Positions 14,393 through 28,300 of a stretch of 64,000 nt of DNA are shown here, one piece after another (the stretch's first letter is position 1; every line of letters starts with the position of its first letter). The translations under genes were made by a program, and so were the position numbers. The notes below the pieces were generated by a model. That model did not search any database. It was not told the origin of the DNA and was given only the letters and a program-made list of their open reading frames with translations. The stretch is from Lumnitzera littorea (Eukaryota; Streptophyta; Magnoliopsida; Myrtales; Combretaceae), in NCBI GenBank assembly GCA_024138015.1, contig JAMXBB010000002.1, positions 7,148,471-7,212,470 on the forward strand, given 5' to 3'.

Positions 14393-17300
14393 TTACATGC
14401 TAGCAACAATTTTCTGAATCTCTGCTTCCACCTCCACTTCACCATCGGATCCCTCTACAGTTGCCTGTGGTACCCAAAAAATTAAAAATAAGTAAAAGAA
14501 TTTGCATTAGCTCATATGAATCCTTCTACACATACTAAAGTGCAACAGGCTGTAGAAGACATAGATTGAGTACCTCTCGCTCCTTCGCTTTCTGTTGTGA
14601 CATATACCGATCAAAGGCACCCTCCCCATAAAGAATTTTACCCCCACATCCACGACCATCAACCCCAACTGCCTCTTCGTCAACTACAACTGCATCTATC
14701 ACACCATCTCCTTCTCTTACATCTGGTATCTGGAAGAGGCAAAGAATAAATTAGCTAAACAATTTTAGTCCTATAGCTATTGATATATTCAGATCATCAA
14801 CCGGTTTTTTTTTTAAAAAAAAAAAAAAAATTTATTGGGCAGTATGATAAGATAACTCCTATGGATATCAACAGGCCAGTGATTGACTAAATTTAATTAC
14901 CTGAGTTGAGCATTGTGTGTGCACCAGTGATCCCATATTATGATAAAAATATTTAAAATACAAGAGGGATTTGATAGTTGCAAACAAGCATTTGTCGTAA
15001 AGCCATGTGTCAAGTGCTAAAACCTTTTCTGGACATGAATAAATACATCATCCTTTGGTAAGCATCATGGGCTAGGGCATTAATTTCCAATTTTTCGATC
15101 TATTAAAGCATCTGCCAAAGCTTAATGGCCATATATAAAAAGCCAGATTTTAGATATGAACATAATTCAATCATTTAGCAATTAGAATAAAGATAGCTCA
15201 CAGCAGATTAGCCCATATATCCTGTAATACCCTGACCACATCAGAGTTAGTTATCAACAGAGACAAGGTTCTAAAAGTACCTCATACATCGCCTCCATTA
15301 AAATGTTCTCTAAGAGGGCTCGCAAGCCTCGAGCCCCAGTATTTTTAGCTATTGCTTTTCTGGCTATTAATCTCAATGCATTTTCAGTAAAATGCAGCTT
15401 CACCTGAATAAAATTAAGAAGTCACTTCTTGTCAAGCTTTCCATGATAAAGACACATGTGGCAGCATCTTTCCATCAAATTCTCCTTTGAAAGAAGAAAT
15501 CAAGGGAGAAACTGTTTAAACTCACCCCATTCATTTGGAACATTTTCTTGTACTGCTTCCCCAGAGCATTTTTTGGCTCCGTGAGGACCTAAAAATTCAT
15601 TATCAAGAATCAAGAAGGAAAAATTATGTAACCTTCAAATGAGTCGAGAAAAAGCAAGCTGCATCAATAGAATCAGCCCACTACAACTCAAAGCTCCAGC
15701 CAGACTGAAAAAAGGGATCATTTCCCTTGCCATACTGTATTTTTGGATATGAAAGATTGGTCATTTTATAGAAAATTTACCTCAACAAGTTGGTTTTCGG
15801 TTAGAGCTGACAAACTGACGAGAATGGGAAACCGTCCAACGAATTCAGGTATCAAACCATATGAGATTAAATCGCTACTTTCGACCTGCCAAAAACGAAG
15901 ACAACATCAAATTAACGATTCACAATAGCAAAGGGGTTTTCAGAAGCTATTGTTTGATGATCCCTTACAGTTTCTAATAAAGATGAAGCTACTGCAGCAT
16001 TAGTGACACCTCTGACTCGCATGTTTGCACGCACAGGAGCACCAAATCCAATAGATGAATCTTGGCGCCTGCAAAGGAAACCAAAAATGACCAACTAATT
16101 TTCCACATAATTTGCTTTAGAAAAGATATCTCAAGAACTAAATTATTGTAACCACATTTGATAGCACCTTTCAGAGATTGTCTTCTCTAAGTCAATAAAT
16201 GCACCTCCACAGATGAAGAGAATATCCTTTGTGTCTATCTGTTGACGATAGGATCATCAATGACAACATGATTACGTAGCCAGATGCAACAAAAGGAAAC
16301 TTGTAACACAATAGTTTGTCAAAAGAAGACAAGCAAAGCGCAAGCACACGAATCATCAATCCTGTACCTGAATATTGTCACCTCTAGGGTGTTTCCGAGC
16401 TCCCTTCTCTGGAACATTTACGATCTTTGTAAAAAAAAAATATAAACTGTCAGAATACACTAATACAAGAGAATAGCTTGCTCATCATCCAATTCAAATT
16501 TCCTTAGATATGTGTCATCTATTTCCCTCATCTTTTTTGACAATAAGAATAAGCTTTAAACTGGGCATGGAAAATTCATATTGTATCACATCTGTGCCAC
16601 AAATAATTTTAAGGAAGCAACATGGTTCAGGGTGGGGGGAGAGGAGGGATACTTACAGTCCCTTCTAGCATTTTCAGTAGTGCCTGCTGGACACCCTCAC
16701 CCGATACATCTCTACTGAGATTGATGCTCTCAGCCTGCAAAGCAACATAGTGGCCAATCGATGAGTTTGTCTAACAATTATGAACGTTTGAAAAAACCAG
16801 GACAGAAAAGAACAACTAGGAAAAATTTTAAACCTTTTTGGTAATCTTGTCAACTTCATCAATGTAGACTATGCCCTGCTGGGCAGCTGACACATTATAA
16901 TCAGCAACCTGATGTGTAGAACAAAGAAGAAAGATGATGAATGTTTACTCTAAGAAAATTTCAAAAAAAAGATTGCTTGTTATATGTTGAAATTTTAACA
17001 ATTCTTCCCTAACCACCAAATAGACCAAACTTAGGGGTACGGACTTTCAAGGTTTTGTTTCTTGAATTTCCTTTTCTGAAAAATAGTAAAAAAAAAATAT
17101 TGGCCATATGTGCACACAAACTTTCTATTATTTTTTAACATTGAAATGCACCTTTAGTGTAAAAAATTGTGGAACTTTGGCCCATTAAAGGTGCATGTAC
17201 TACATCCACCTTCAGTGGATTTCATATTCACTTAAGACGTAAGCAATGTGTCTTCAGTACATTTTAAAGACGCATGTATTGAATGCGCGTTTTTTTGTTT

Positions 17301-20300
17301 CCATCCACACATTACAAACGAAATGATAAATTTAACCCAAAATGTATTATTTTATACATATACTAACAATTGTAACAAAACCTCAAACTATACAATTCTA
17401 TTATCGTTCTCCAACATTAACTCTCAATGCCAATAGGCACAACAACAAAACTCAGCACACGAAACAGTGAAAATGAGATCAGGCTGTGCAGATTTGTTTT
17501 TTAATTTCTGGTTGGTGGAAAGCATAGACATTATATGCGCCTTCAGTTTTAAAAATAGCAAAAAGTGAAGGCGGATGCGAAATATTATGAATATTTTTTC
17601 CATGGGGTTCTTTTCCGTATTATTTTCCAAAAAAGAACCCGTATTCATATAAAACTCCTTGTTTCCTTGCTTCACAGAAAAACTTGACCCTTAAGAAAGT
17701 GCCTATGCATCTAAGAAGCAACAAAAAATGATAAACATAACGAAAGTTATGCTCTAAATATTATAGCCGAATGATTGAAGTCTTTGTGATAGGTGTTATA
17801 GTGATGTATAATATTACCTTATGTCTCAATAGACCACATGTATCAGTGGAATGATTCAAAAGAAAAGTTTTAGTGTGTCAATAATGGTTCATAAGCAACA
17901 GACTCACCATGAGAAGTTTGTGTAATATGGATTCCACATCTTCCCCAACATATCCTGCCTGCATTGACATTAGATTCCCAGTTTCATTCCAGGAATTGAA
18001 AAACATCATTGCAAGACTTCGCCACCAGATTTCTAGTCAAAAAGCAAGTTTCATAAAAAGAACTAAAAGTCATTTTCCTGCTCACTGCTTGCAGAAGTAC
18101 AATGGCAGGTGTTACATAAAGAATATGTTTTCCTACAAGGCACACGAACGCTCATATTTTTATTTACAAGTAGTAAAGATTGCCAAAAGAGTAAATGGAA
18201 TAAATAGTTCTTTTTCAAACAGGAATAAACAGCGAGGAAATGCTAACTTGCCTGTGTTAATGTAGTTGCATCTGCTATGACAAATGGCACATTCACAAAC
18301 CGTGCCAAAGTTTTTGCTAATAATGTCTTCCCTGTCCTTGAGACAACATTAAAGAAAATAAGCAATAAAAGTAATTAACAATAGATGGTTTTGATACAGA
18401 CAAACATCCATAAGTGATCCAGGGTACATTGACAGTGAAGTAGGTGGACAGTTTATGGGGGGTAAAGATAAGATAAAGGCTGAAACAGTCCTGAGGCAGA
18501 AGAGCTTCTCTTTTTCATGGTACAAGCAGCTGGCAATTTCATGGTGAAGTTAAATACAGCGCAGATATTGAAAAGTTGATGCAGTCATTTCATTTAAACA
18601 TGTCTGAACGGTAATTCTTGTTTTTTCTGGTTCAAACTCAGAACAGTAATTCTACCTCAAACTTTCACAATATGCTTGAGCTAGGACCCAACGAAAGCTA
18701 GAAGCAATACCATGGATATAATAGAAAATTACCAGATCCTGTTGGCCCCATAAGAAGAATGTTGCTCTTTTCAAGTTCAACTTTATCATCATCATCTATT
18801 GATTCTGCCAAACCATTCCTGGAATCTCCAGCAGGCCTGATTTCCAAAATCGTGACGCATTAAGGTCTATTCTAGGTGGCAGCACCAGGACATAAAAAGG
18901 AACACACAATACATATGAATTATGCTCTCAAAATTCAGTTAAACATATTTGGCCAACAACCAAAATAATAATAATAATAATAATCTCAGTTACACATAGA
19001 TAATAGCAGACTTATGGAACTCAAGGGACAGGCATTGCAAAAATCTGTTTTCTTCAATTACCACTAGCCCTCCTCACACCAAAAATTGTGAAAACATTCA
19101 GAAAACATGGCAACAAGCTGGCACCACTCTAGGATTCCCTAAAGATACTCTTCTTAGTTCTTTCATTGATGGGGATTCTTGGAGATGGATGGTTGGCAGC
19201 AACCCAAAGTCTTGGCTCCATTGAACCAAGAGAAGGTGCACCTGATCAGCTATTGTGGAAGGAAGTGGAATCCAAACGCTATCCATAAAAAATGCCAACC
19301 AGCTGATGAGAGAAAAATTTCCTAGGGTGGTATGGTTTACTCTGGTATGGCATAAGGACAACATTCCTAGACATGCTGCCATTTTATGGATGACAGTGCA
19401 GAAAAAACTATTCACTATGGATTAACTAGTGAATTGGGGTCTCCTTGAGAATATATAATTGCTGCTACTTGTGCCATAGGGTGGAGGAAAATCATGATCA
19501 CATTTCTTTATCTTGCCATTTTTTGAAGAACCTTTGGAGAAATGTTAAGCATGCAATTGGACATACAAAAACTTCCAGTTTTGAAACTCTGGACGATTTT
19601 GTAAATCCCACCAACATTAGGAATCTGAAAAACTAGCTAAGAAAGACCTTTTCTGCAGGTTGTTATTGTCTATGGAAGGAAAGAAACAAGAGACACATGG
19701 AAGAGGAGGATAGTCAAGCTGAAGTCTTAACTAGAACTGTGCTTTCAAGTATTTTGTAATTGTAACTCTAGTGAGAGCATTATAGATCAGACCTTTAAAT
19801 TGAGCTAAGTATCCCTCGACGATATGATACTTAATTCGAATTTTAGCATTTCTTGTGTATTTCTTTTTGTACAACTCCCACGTACAATTTTAGATAAGTA
19901 ATATATTTTTTACCTTCCCCCAAAAAACCGTGACAACAAGGGATATTCTCAGTAACTCTAAATAAAGCAAGACATTTAATCTGCATTTCACAATTGTGGG
20001 ACATAGATTCAGGACAGCATGAAAATGAAACTATCGTTTATGGCCAGACAGAAAAGAGAGGAACCCAAGAATGTGCAAAAAAACCGACTGTCTGCTGATG
20101 CCCATATTAAGAGCAAACAGAAGGGCATGAACAATAGAATATTTGCCCAATGAAAACATTAATGGCATCATTTAAGACACAGATTGTACATCAAAATCAA
20201 TCATTCTATAGCTACACAATATGCCAGCAAAGATAAGCACCAATGAAAATTGCATAGCTCAAAGAACAACCGGCTTTTATTGACAAGTGCAATGTGAAAG

Positions 20301-22032
20301 CTTAATTAGTGATTACCTCTGAATAGACTCATGATAAATCCTCTTGTAGTGATTGTAAACAGCAACAGAAAGCACCTACAGCCAAAAGAGATAAACTAGT
20401 GTTAAATGAAGTCTCCTAAACAGAGATTTGTCTCCCATTGGTAGGATGGATGTGTTATGCACAAAGTAATGCAGACTAACCTTGCTAAGATGGCATCAAA
20501 AACTGTAACAAGTTGTCAGTTCTTATCAAGCATAAAACAATTGTTAACTAGTTGATACAAGTGGAGAACATTTGGCACACGGTTCTTCATAAAAAATCAC
20601 ACAGTATGCAATATATTGAAGAATGTCCCATATATACTTCAGCTCCAAATGCCATTGTCAGTAGGATGTGTCCCTCATTTGTTATTGTCCACTTTACACA
20701 AATTTTCCTGTCTTCTTAACTCCTAATCTTCCAATTATCTCTCACCTCCCTCCAACCCATTTCACGCAATCCCAGCAAACAACCCAACACAAGATAACAG
20801 AAGAAAAATCAAATTCAAACCACACAAAAACATATGCAAGTGAACCATAATGATATAACAGTAGCAGCTACTGCACACGATTAATATATCACAAGAATAC
20901 ACCACTGTAACCTGCTAACAAAGGGTTCATATTACAAAACAATAATCCGTAGGTAGCATAAAGCACGCTTAGAACATAACTCAAGCCAAAAGAATCCATA
21001 GTAGCATGTCCAGTCCAGCAACACCAGTCATTTTTAGCAGTTTTCTTCTTCTTCTCAATCTCATCTTTTGGTACAATATACATATATCTAGGGGTATCGA
21101 CTATGACAAAGTGTAGCACAAGAACAACACTTGAACCGATACAATGGACCACGAATACATTAAAAAGTAAACTAACTACCTGTTATGTACTTTCTAACAC
21201 CAATGTGATTCCGACAACAGAAAACTCAACTCTGTCATGATAAGATAACATAAATCACTGAACCTACATACATTTTAGGATGCACATTAAAATCAAACTG
21301 AAAAAAACTTCACCCATCAGGATCCATTCCATCAATAAAGTCATTCATTTTGCACTTAAAAAACAACAATAAAGCACTGAATTATTCTAACATTCCAATA
21401 TAACAAATTACACAAAAAGTCCTCACCTTTTTTGCTTTTTCTTGTCCAATAACAAACTTATCAAGTCCTTTACATATCTCCTTTGGGGTCGGAAAATTAT
21501 GTCCCCAATTGGACCCACCCCAAGAACCATCCTTTGAATTTCCACCACCACCACCGCTACTGCCACTGCCATCACCACCATTACCACCACCGCCACCGCC
21601 ACCACGGCTCACTGAAACATAATTTGAATCTCCAAGACGCACCGTAACACCACCCGGAGGCTGCCACACCTCAGGGGGTTCCCCATTAGAGCTGCCCATG
21701 CTGAAATTCTCTCTCCAATTACAACCCTCCAGAATTCCCTTATCAAGACCAATCCTTTTATCGCCATAATTGCCTGAAAGTCTCTGATCATTCATAAAGT
21801 TCGTACCTTTCTCAACAAATTCGCCCCGAAGCGACACAGGTTTGAAGGAAGTAAAGTGATAAGGCACGGTACTAAATAAACTATCCCAATTGACAAGACC
21901 CGTACGATTATTAGAAGAATAAGTATTCATGCGACCTACATGCATCTGATTATAAAACATAAAGTAACGAAATTGAGATACAGTTAATGCAGCTGCTTCC
22001 TTGGATGGCTTGCATTTGAGCACGGCAGCCAT
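14393..22032 (-). CDS. CLPX: ATP-dependent Clp protease ATP-binding subunit ClpX, mitochondrial
   Basis: AAA+ unfoldase that feeds substrates to the ClpP peptidase, expected in the mitochondrial matrix. Fifteen exons join in phase into 599 codons: 22032-21427, 20375-20317, 18836-18733, 18331-18252, 17958-17908, 16908-16834, 16734-16657, 16424-16368, 16238-16168, 16068-15969, 15885-15781, 15588-15526, 15403-15281, 14729-14574, 14464-14393. Motifs: Walker A GPTGSGKT (about 252-259, split between exons 3 and 4), pore loop GYVG (285-288), Walker B IVYIDE (313-318), RKH loop (361-363), ClpP-docking IGF loop (400-402), arginine finger in GRF (R445) and sensor-2 GAR (R508). A Gly/Ser-rich linker lies at about 143-165. 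The first 200 residues have no CxxC pair, so the bacterial N-terminal zinc-binding domain is absent; this stretch should hold the transit peptide. Length fits Arabidopsis homologs (about 580-660). Intron 4 appears to use a GC donor. The whole AAA+ core is intact. Confidence 0.95.
17050..17700. repeat. MITE-like repeat in CLPX intron 5, copy 2
   Basis: The 999-bp intron between exons 5 and 6 holds A/T-rich sequence with GCACCTTTAGTGT, AAAGGTGCATGTA and GACGCATGTATTGAATGCGC motifs. The block ending in CCCGTATTCATATAAAACTC near 17640 matches copies near 3290 and 30140. It most likely inserted as a small non-autonomous DNA transposon. Ends were not resolved. Confidence 0.4.
18964..18984. repeat. 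AAT microsatellite
   Basis: About seven AAT units in CLPX intron 2, just upstream on the plus strand of the LINE remnant. Confidence 0.8.
19040..19920 (+). mobile_element. LINE 3' remnant in CLPX intron 2 (antisense to the gene)
   Basis: Plus-strand translation gives the end of an L1-type LINE ORF2: FPRVVWFTLVWHKDNIPRHA then AAILWMTVQKKLFTMD, followed after a stop by a C-x-x-C...H type segment (CCYLCHRVEENHDHISLSCH). This is the reverse-transcriptase zinc-binding domain (zf-RVT) found at the C-terminus of plant LINE polyproteins. Endonuclease and reverse transcriptase are missing, so the copy is truncated at its 5' end as is usual for LINEs. It lies in the 1,480-bp intron between exons 2 and 3 and is broken by stops. 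Confidence 0.75.
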
Positions 22033-25000
22033 GGGTAGAGGAAAAACTTTTGAGACTTAGAAGGAAAATTGAGATTCTAAGACTAGGGTTTACGAGGAAT
22101 CATGAAGTGGGGCCAGGACGGGAAATTGATTGAGGGGTTTGAGGATCTGTGAGGTAAATTGAAATGGGTCAGGTTTAGATTAGGTGATTGATATGTAAAA
22201 GGTGAGAGATCTTTTTTCTTCTTATTTCGCTTTGTAGATACTGAATAGAAACAGACATAGAAGAGAGCAGAAGGAGACGGATGACGCTACCAGTACACAC
22301 AGAACAGAAGAGTCATTTTCGGGTACCTTAGCCGAAAAATATCACAGGTCGGGGAGATGCAGAAACGACGACGTTGCTTGGAATTTGGAGAAGTTGCTTG
22401 TGATAAATAATATGATGTACTTGTCTTCGAGGACACAACAGCCAATATGCATCGGGCAATAGTATGACCGTATCTTACGTTGTGTTTGGTCTTTGGCTTG
22501 TATGATTTTCTGTTTCGTGAAAAAAAAGAAAAATTTAATTAGAATTATAATTTTCATAAAATAAAATAATAATTATGTTACATAATCGTATTTAAAAAAT
22601 TACTAGTAATGTATCAAATATATATTTAACAATATCACTTATTTATGATCTGATTGTTGGTTAGGGTTTTATTGGTCAAATATAGAAATTTATAAGATAA
22701 TTAAGAAATGCTTATGCTTTTAAAATTTTATTATTTTGGTAACAATAAGAATTTATCTGGGCAACCATTTCATAAACAAAAAAATAGCAGTAGATCTACA
22801 GCTAAGAAATAATATTCTACTCATGAGAAGTAAACGGATGAAAAAAAATAGTGGCGATATTACAGTTTCATGTGATGTACGGAATTCCATTTTTGAGTTT
22901 TATACGCAATCCCAGTGATTCCGTGTACTACACTACTTTTTTGGAACAGTAACAGAAAATTTCATGGTTTCCTAAGAAAGAGACCTCACAGGTCAGAAGT
23001 TTGTTTATTCAAATTGATAAAACTCGTTGGAGGAGCTTTCGAGTCAATATTAAAGATTACTAAATAAATTTTAAATATCTATTTTTCGAAACCTACTTTT
23101 GTAAAATAGAACATAAGTAGAATGTCTTCATATTTGTACCAATTCATATCATGTACTCAAAAAGCATAAAGAGTATAGATTTCAAGATATCTTATTCTCG
23201 ATTTTTAAAATTTGTTAAATAATATAGTATATATTAACAAATAAAAACATTTTATATATTTCTTCAATTAAAAAGTCTAAAAAAAATTTATAATACTCTA
23301 TTGATTTTAAAAGAAACAGCTCAAATCCAATACAAATCTTAAAAGTTAAATTTATAATCAAAACTTAAAAATAGTAACTTTAAACATTAAGAAGCAACAT
23401 TTGTTATTAATTCTGAAAACTTATATTTTCTATTCTATACATATACCCTCATATATATATATATATGTATTTTTAAATTGTTTTGCTAATAAAAAGTATT
23501 ATTTAACATTCAATATCATGTAACATTTAAAAAGTAACCTTTTAATATGAAAAATAAAAAATATATATAATTAGAAGCTATAAAAGAACATGTGAAGTTA
23601 AAATTTATGAAAAAATAGAAAAATTTATAGATTTCTTATGATGCTTTATACTTTATAAGTTTTATAAAATACAAATTTTAAAATGATTTAAAAATACTAC
23701 AAAATAAGTCTAGGTCTAAAAATTTAGAACTCTATAGTTACAAGGGATAAATTACGAATCAGACTTCCTTATATCCACCCACCTCTAATGATATATTACA
23801 TTTTATATACTTGTATCTATGCTTTTTCACTTTATATATACCTTATATTTTCGTTTTTTACAACTTTACTTACCTATTTTGTATATTAGAGTAGTATATG
23901 GGAGAGCATAAAACTCTAAAGACTTTTTTGAGCAATTACACTTGGAAATTCATATTGCCACATCAAGTATATAAAGCCAAAACAATTGCCATGCAATAAG
24001 CTATGCGTGGGGGCTATGCAAAAATAAGTGGGTTTCTATAGGGTTTATAAAAAGTTAAGTCTCCACGTAGTATATAAAGTTTATGGGTACAATCGATGTA
24101 ATTTATCCTATATATTATGCAAAAATCACCAAAAATTGATCCTCCTTTGTAAATAGTATAAACGACACGTTTAATTATGGAGTAATGGGATTGTCAAGTA
24201 TACTTCTCTCAAAAAAATTAGATCCTTAGCTACATATAATATTCACAAAATATTAGCTCCATACTATAAACCCTACAAAAAATTAGGCTCTTCTTATGTC
24301 ATTTTCGCATGAAAACAACTACATATAAGAATGTATTTTGAATTGTCCAATATACAGTATTTTCAATGTCCAGTAGTATTCAATATATAGGTTCCCAAAC
24401 AATATCACCATTTTTAATCTACATTATACCATTTAACCCGAATACAATTTTCAAATTAAAAAAGCATTTAAGCGATTCCGAAACTACCTGTACATCGAAG
24501 TTGCATATTCCCATTATCTTGAGGTCTAGATGATAATACAGATATCATCCATCATAAGAACAGTCCAAAAATTTTCTTGTTCAGTCATCTTCCTCGTAAA
24601 ACATGTTTCCTCACAAGAGTACCAGCAGCCAGAAGCACATAGGGAGAGAAACAAAAAGAAAATCTAAGAATGGCAACAACACAGCAGTATCTCAACCATC
24701 TGGCACCACACACATTTAGATCAGAATTAATAATCCTAACCGTACAAGCAATCCCTAGTTTCCTTCAAACATTTACAAAGACTTGGGATTTATGCTGGAT
24801 AAGCTTGAGATTTCAGTCTCTTGCACCTATTTGCTCAAAGCCTGAATAGAGGACAGCAAGTCAAGCACGAGTTGGAAAGTAAAGTAAATGCATCAGCATT
24901 TTACAGTCACACAAAGATCCAAAGAAACATGGTATTACAAATTCACATCAGTTCTGGTAGTTGTCCACATCAATTCATGCTTAAAACATTAATTTCCCAC

Positions 25001-25394
25001 TAAAGTCTGACAATTCTTCTTTCTTACACAAGTAAAGCATGTCCCAACAATTAAATTAGACATGGATAGAGTAACATTATATTCTATAACGATAACATCT
25101 CCAACTAATTACAAGAAGTAATGTGGAACTGCTCTTATCATGAGGAAAAAATTTGTAAGAACATAAACCAAATATGATAAACTTCTAGTAAATAAAGAAA
25201 GGATATCAAGTACTTTAACAAAGAAAGGTGCATACTAAATTCCTCAATATAGATGAGGTTGAAATCTGTGTGAAAGCTACTTCACCTAAGTTTGCGAGAA
25301 CCAAAAAAGTAAAAGGAAAAAATAAAATCACAAAACAATCCTGCATCAGACAAGCTCAAAGGTTATGGCATCTATTAAGCTTACCTGATCAGAT
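22033..25394. other. CLPX upstream region and DMS3 downstream region
   Basis: The first few hundred bases would hold the CLPX 5' UTR and promoter. I saw no element there strong enough to call. From about 22560 to 24480 the sequence is AT-rich, with a TA run near 23453-23466 and no gene. About 24480-25394 is less AT-rich and is likely the DMS3 3' UTR or 3' flank. Confidence 0.35.
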
Positions 25395-28300
25395 TCAAGT
25401 GGTGAGCAACCTGTCAGGAATCTGACATATATTCTTCACATATTCTTCCTTCTTTCTTGCAAAATCTAGTTTTGCATGATCCAACATTTGGTTTTCTCGT
25501 TGTAAATCTTCCAATAGTTTTTCCCTCTTCCACATCAACTCTTTTATTTCGCTTTCTGTTTCACAATATTTTGCTGGAAGGTGGGACATATCCGATTGTA
25601 TTGGAAACTGTACATCCACATCTTCCCTGAAATCATCCAGAATCAAGTAATGCCTTGTGATCAGAAGCAACACTATAAAAAAGAAAAAGCACCAGTAAGA
25701 TTGATGACTCCATGTGTCTATAATATACCTGGTATAAGAGGAAAGATCTAAATGATACATGCCATAACATAGAGTGCATACCCAGACAAAGAAAGTTTTT
25801 TTATTTTCCAAAGCCCCTGCTGCATCTGAATAAACTTGTGTTGTTGATAAATCTTTAACCGTTAGAAATATGCCATCCAATACTTCTAAGATGATGTTTT
25901 CCAGAGTAGAAGAATGTGTGATAAAAAAGAAAAAAGTTGATGTAGTTGCATTTAATTGGAGTTGAACAGGTAGCTACAGCAATGATAGCTGTCTTATTCC
26001 CTAGGAATCCCTCTAGGCATAGAAAAGTAAACATGTATGAAGTTGCTATGAATGGAGTGCAATACCATGCCAGCAGATAATAAACTCTTTGAACAAATAT
26101 AACTGAGAACAAGAAATTGCATCAGAAAGTGAGAGCCATAATCAAGAGACTTACAGATTGCCTAGTGAGTACACGCCTGGCCCACCTATCATCCCACCAT
26201 CTAAAGAAATTGCTCCTTCTCTTATATGAGGAAGAGCACCTACCATCTCAGCTCTGGTTCTGTAGACCTGAGTCTGAGAAAAAAGATGATAGAACAGAGT
26301 CTCCCGAAGACCATAGCCACAAGATGTCAAGCAAAACAAGTTTGTGATATCCACATTAATCATGTTGACTGCAAAGCCAAGAAAACCATGTGGAGACTCT
26401 CCATTGGGCAATCTGGGTTTCGTAAGATCCAGCCTTCTCTGGGGATCATCTGGTAAAATATTGCCAGTGTATGGCCTGTCAAAATAGAGAGATAAAAAAT
26501 CAAATTGTGCATAGTTCTGTAAACTAAGACAGTTTTAGTGAAAACAATATGAAAGATCACACCTTAAATTCTCAACACAGATAACAATAAATCTTCCAGT
26601 TAAAGCCCTTCTCAGAGAAGCATAAAGCCCAGGAATACCGGTATCATTATGTAATGAACCTTCTTTATGATACATCTCTAAAGCCTTAATGCCTTCTTGA
26701 GTCTTGCAAACAATGGCCAGCATTCTATCCAATCCTAAATACTCAGAGAGACGCCTGACAATTAGCAGGAAAGAAGATAGATTAGTCAAAGTCATGAAAA
26801 TTGTTGAACTAAAAGAGGGATCAGAGAATCTCTTGATCCAGGGTTTATATCGGTAGCCCATTGGATTACAAGAAAATTTCACCAGGAATTACAGTAGCAA
26901 AGCGATGATCGTAAGTGTGAGCCTAGATTTGCTATTTTCTTTCTGACCATCCAAGGTCACATGAACCATAAACTTGAAGCACTTCCTTAGCATTTAAAAA
27001 CATACAAAGACTGAAATATAGGTATTCCTCTTAGTATTTAAAGCCAAAACCAGGTTGGATCAGTTGCCTAAAAGAGAAGTATCATTTTGTTATATATATT
27101 GTATGTATCAACAAACCTGCAAAGATTTTCATCATCTACTTTTCCAAGAGTAGCTACTACACCAAGAACTTCCTTGGTTAGCATTTGATGAGAAGCCAAT
27201 GCCTCAGTACCCTGATGAGTATTTGGCGAGCAGAAAATGCTGACTGTAGATTTATCATGCTGTAAAATTGGGGCAATAGCTTCATCCTTTTTGTAGGTGG
27301 TTTTAAGACCATTATCTTGATCTGGTTGTCTTGTGACTGAAGTGTGATATTTTCCCAAGATAACTAAGAAGAAGATATTGTTTAGTAAAATTGTATGTTT
27401 CAAGTTCAAGGCAGTACTAGAAAAACTTTCTTCTAAGCACAAGTCTATTATGAAATAAAAGGCTTGACTCTCTTGATCTCATTATTGACACTAGAGGGAA
27501 GAGTGATGACCTGCAGTGTGATAGCAATAGAAATATGCAAAATAGTCCTTTTCTTATGGTCTCCACAGTCTGGAGCTAATACTTGGAATCAATACCTTGC
27601 TTGTCAAGAATAGAGTCATCTAGTTTATTCCTCTGAGTCGTCAAAAATTTTATGTTGTCCTGGTGCTGTTGAATTTTAAGGCCCACCAGCTGCAGTTCAT
27701 CCTGATGTTTCTAAAATGCAGAGGTGTCTTACGAAAATCAGTTGAAGAGAGATATATATCTGAATTTCCCATTCCATACCATCAAAAAAGAAAAAGACAA
27801 GTCTAAAGATATCATTATTGTCTCACAGATATCAACACTGTATCAATCAACAGATATTTAAGCTCAACCTTAGAACTGTAAGTGACTAAAGGTGGTGCAT
27901 GTCCTTCAATTTGCACTTCCTTCTTCGGGACAAGGCATGCCTCATTCACCTGAAAAGCCAATGGCATAATTTTAGCGGGATCCTGCCAAAATAATGACAG
28001 AACACTTCAGATGTAATCCCCAAACCAGAAGAATGCTGGAAACAATTACAGAGGTAGTATTGCCAACAATATTGGCAATCTTGGACATCTACATGGTAGT
28101 ATTACAGAGGTTCTTATCTTTAGGCTCCCATTCAGCAGCTTGTGCAATCAAGTATGAGTAAGAAATGATTTTTAGTGAAGACACTGGAACTTGCTACAGA
28201 CTGTCCACAGTTTAACAGAAATGTTAAAGGTTAAATGCATTTGTGGTCATTGTGATACATTTTTGAAATCTTACAAATGAAATGACCATCTAATTAGAGC

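Noticed and set aside
21423..21605. Minus-strand frames overlapping CLPX exon 1 in other phases
   Set aside because: They are shadows of the Gly-rich coding tract read in another frame.
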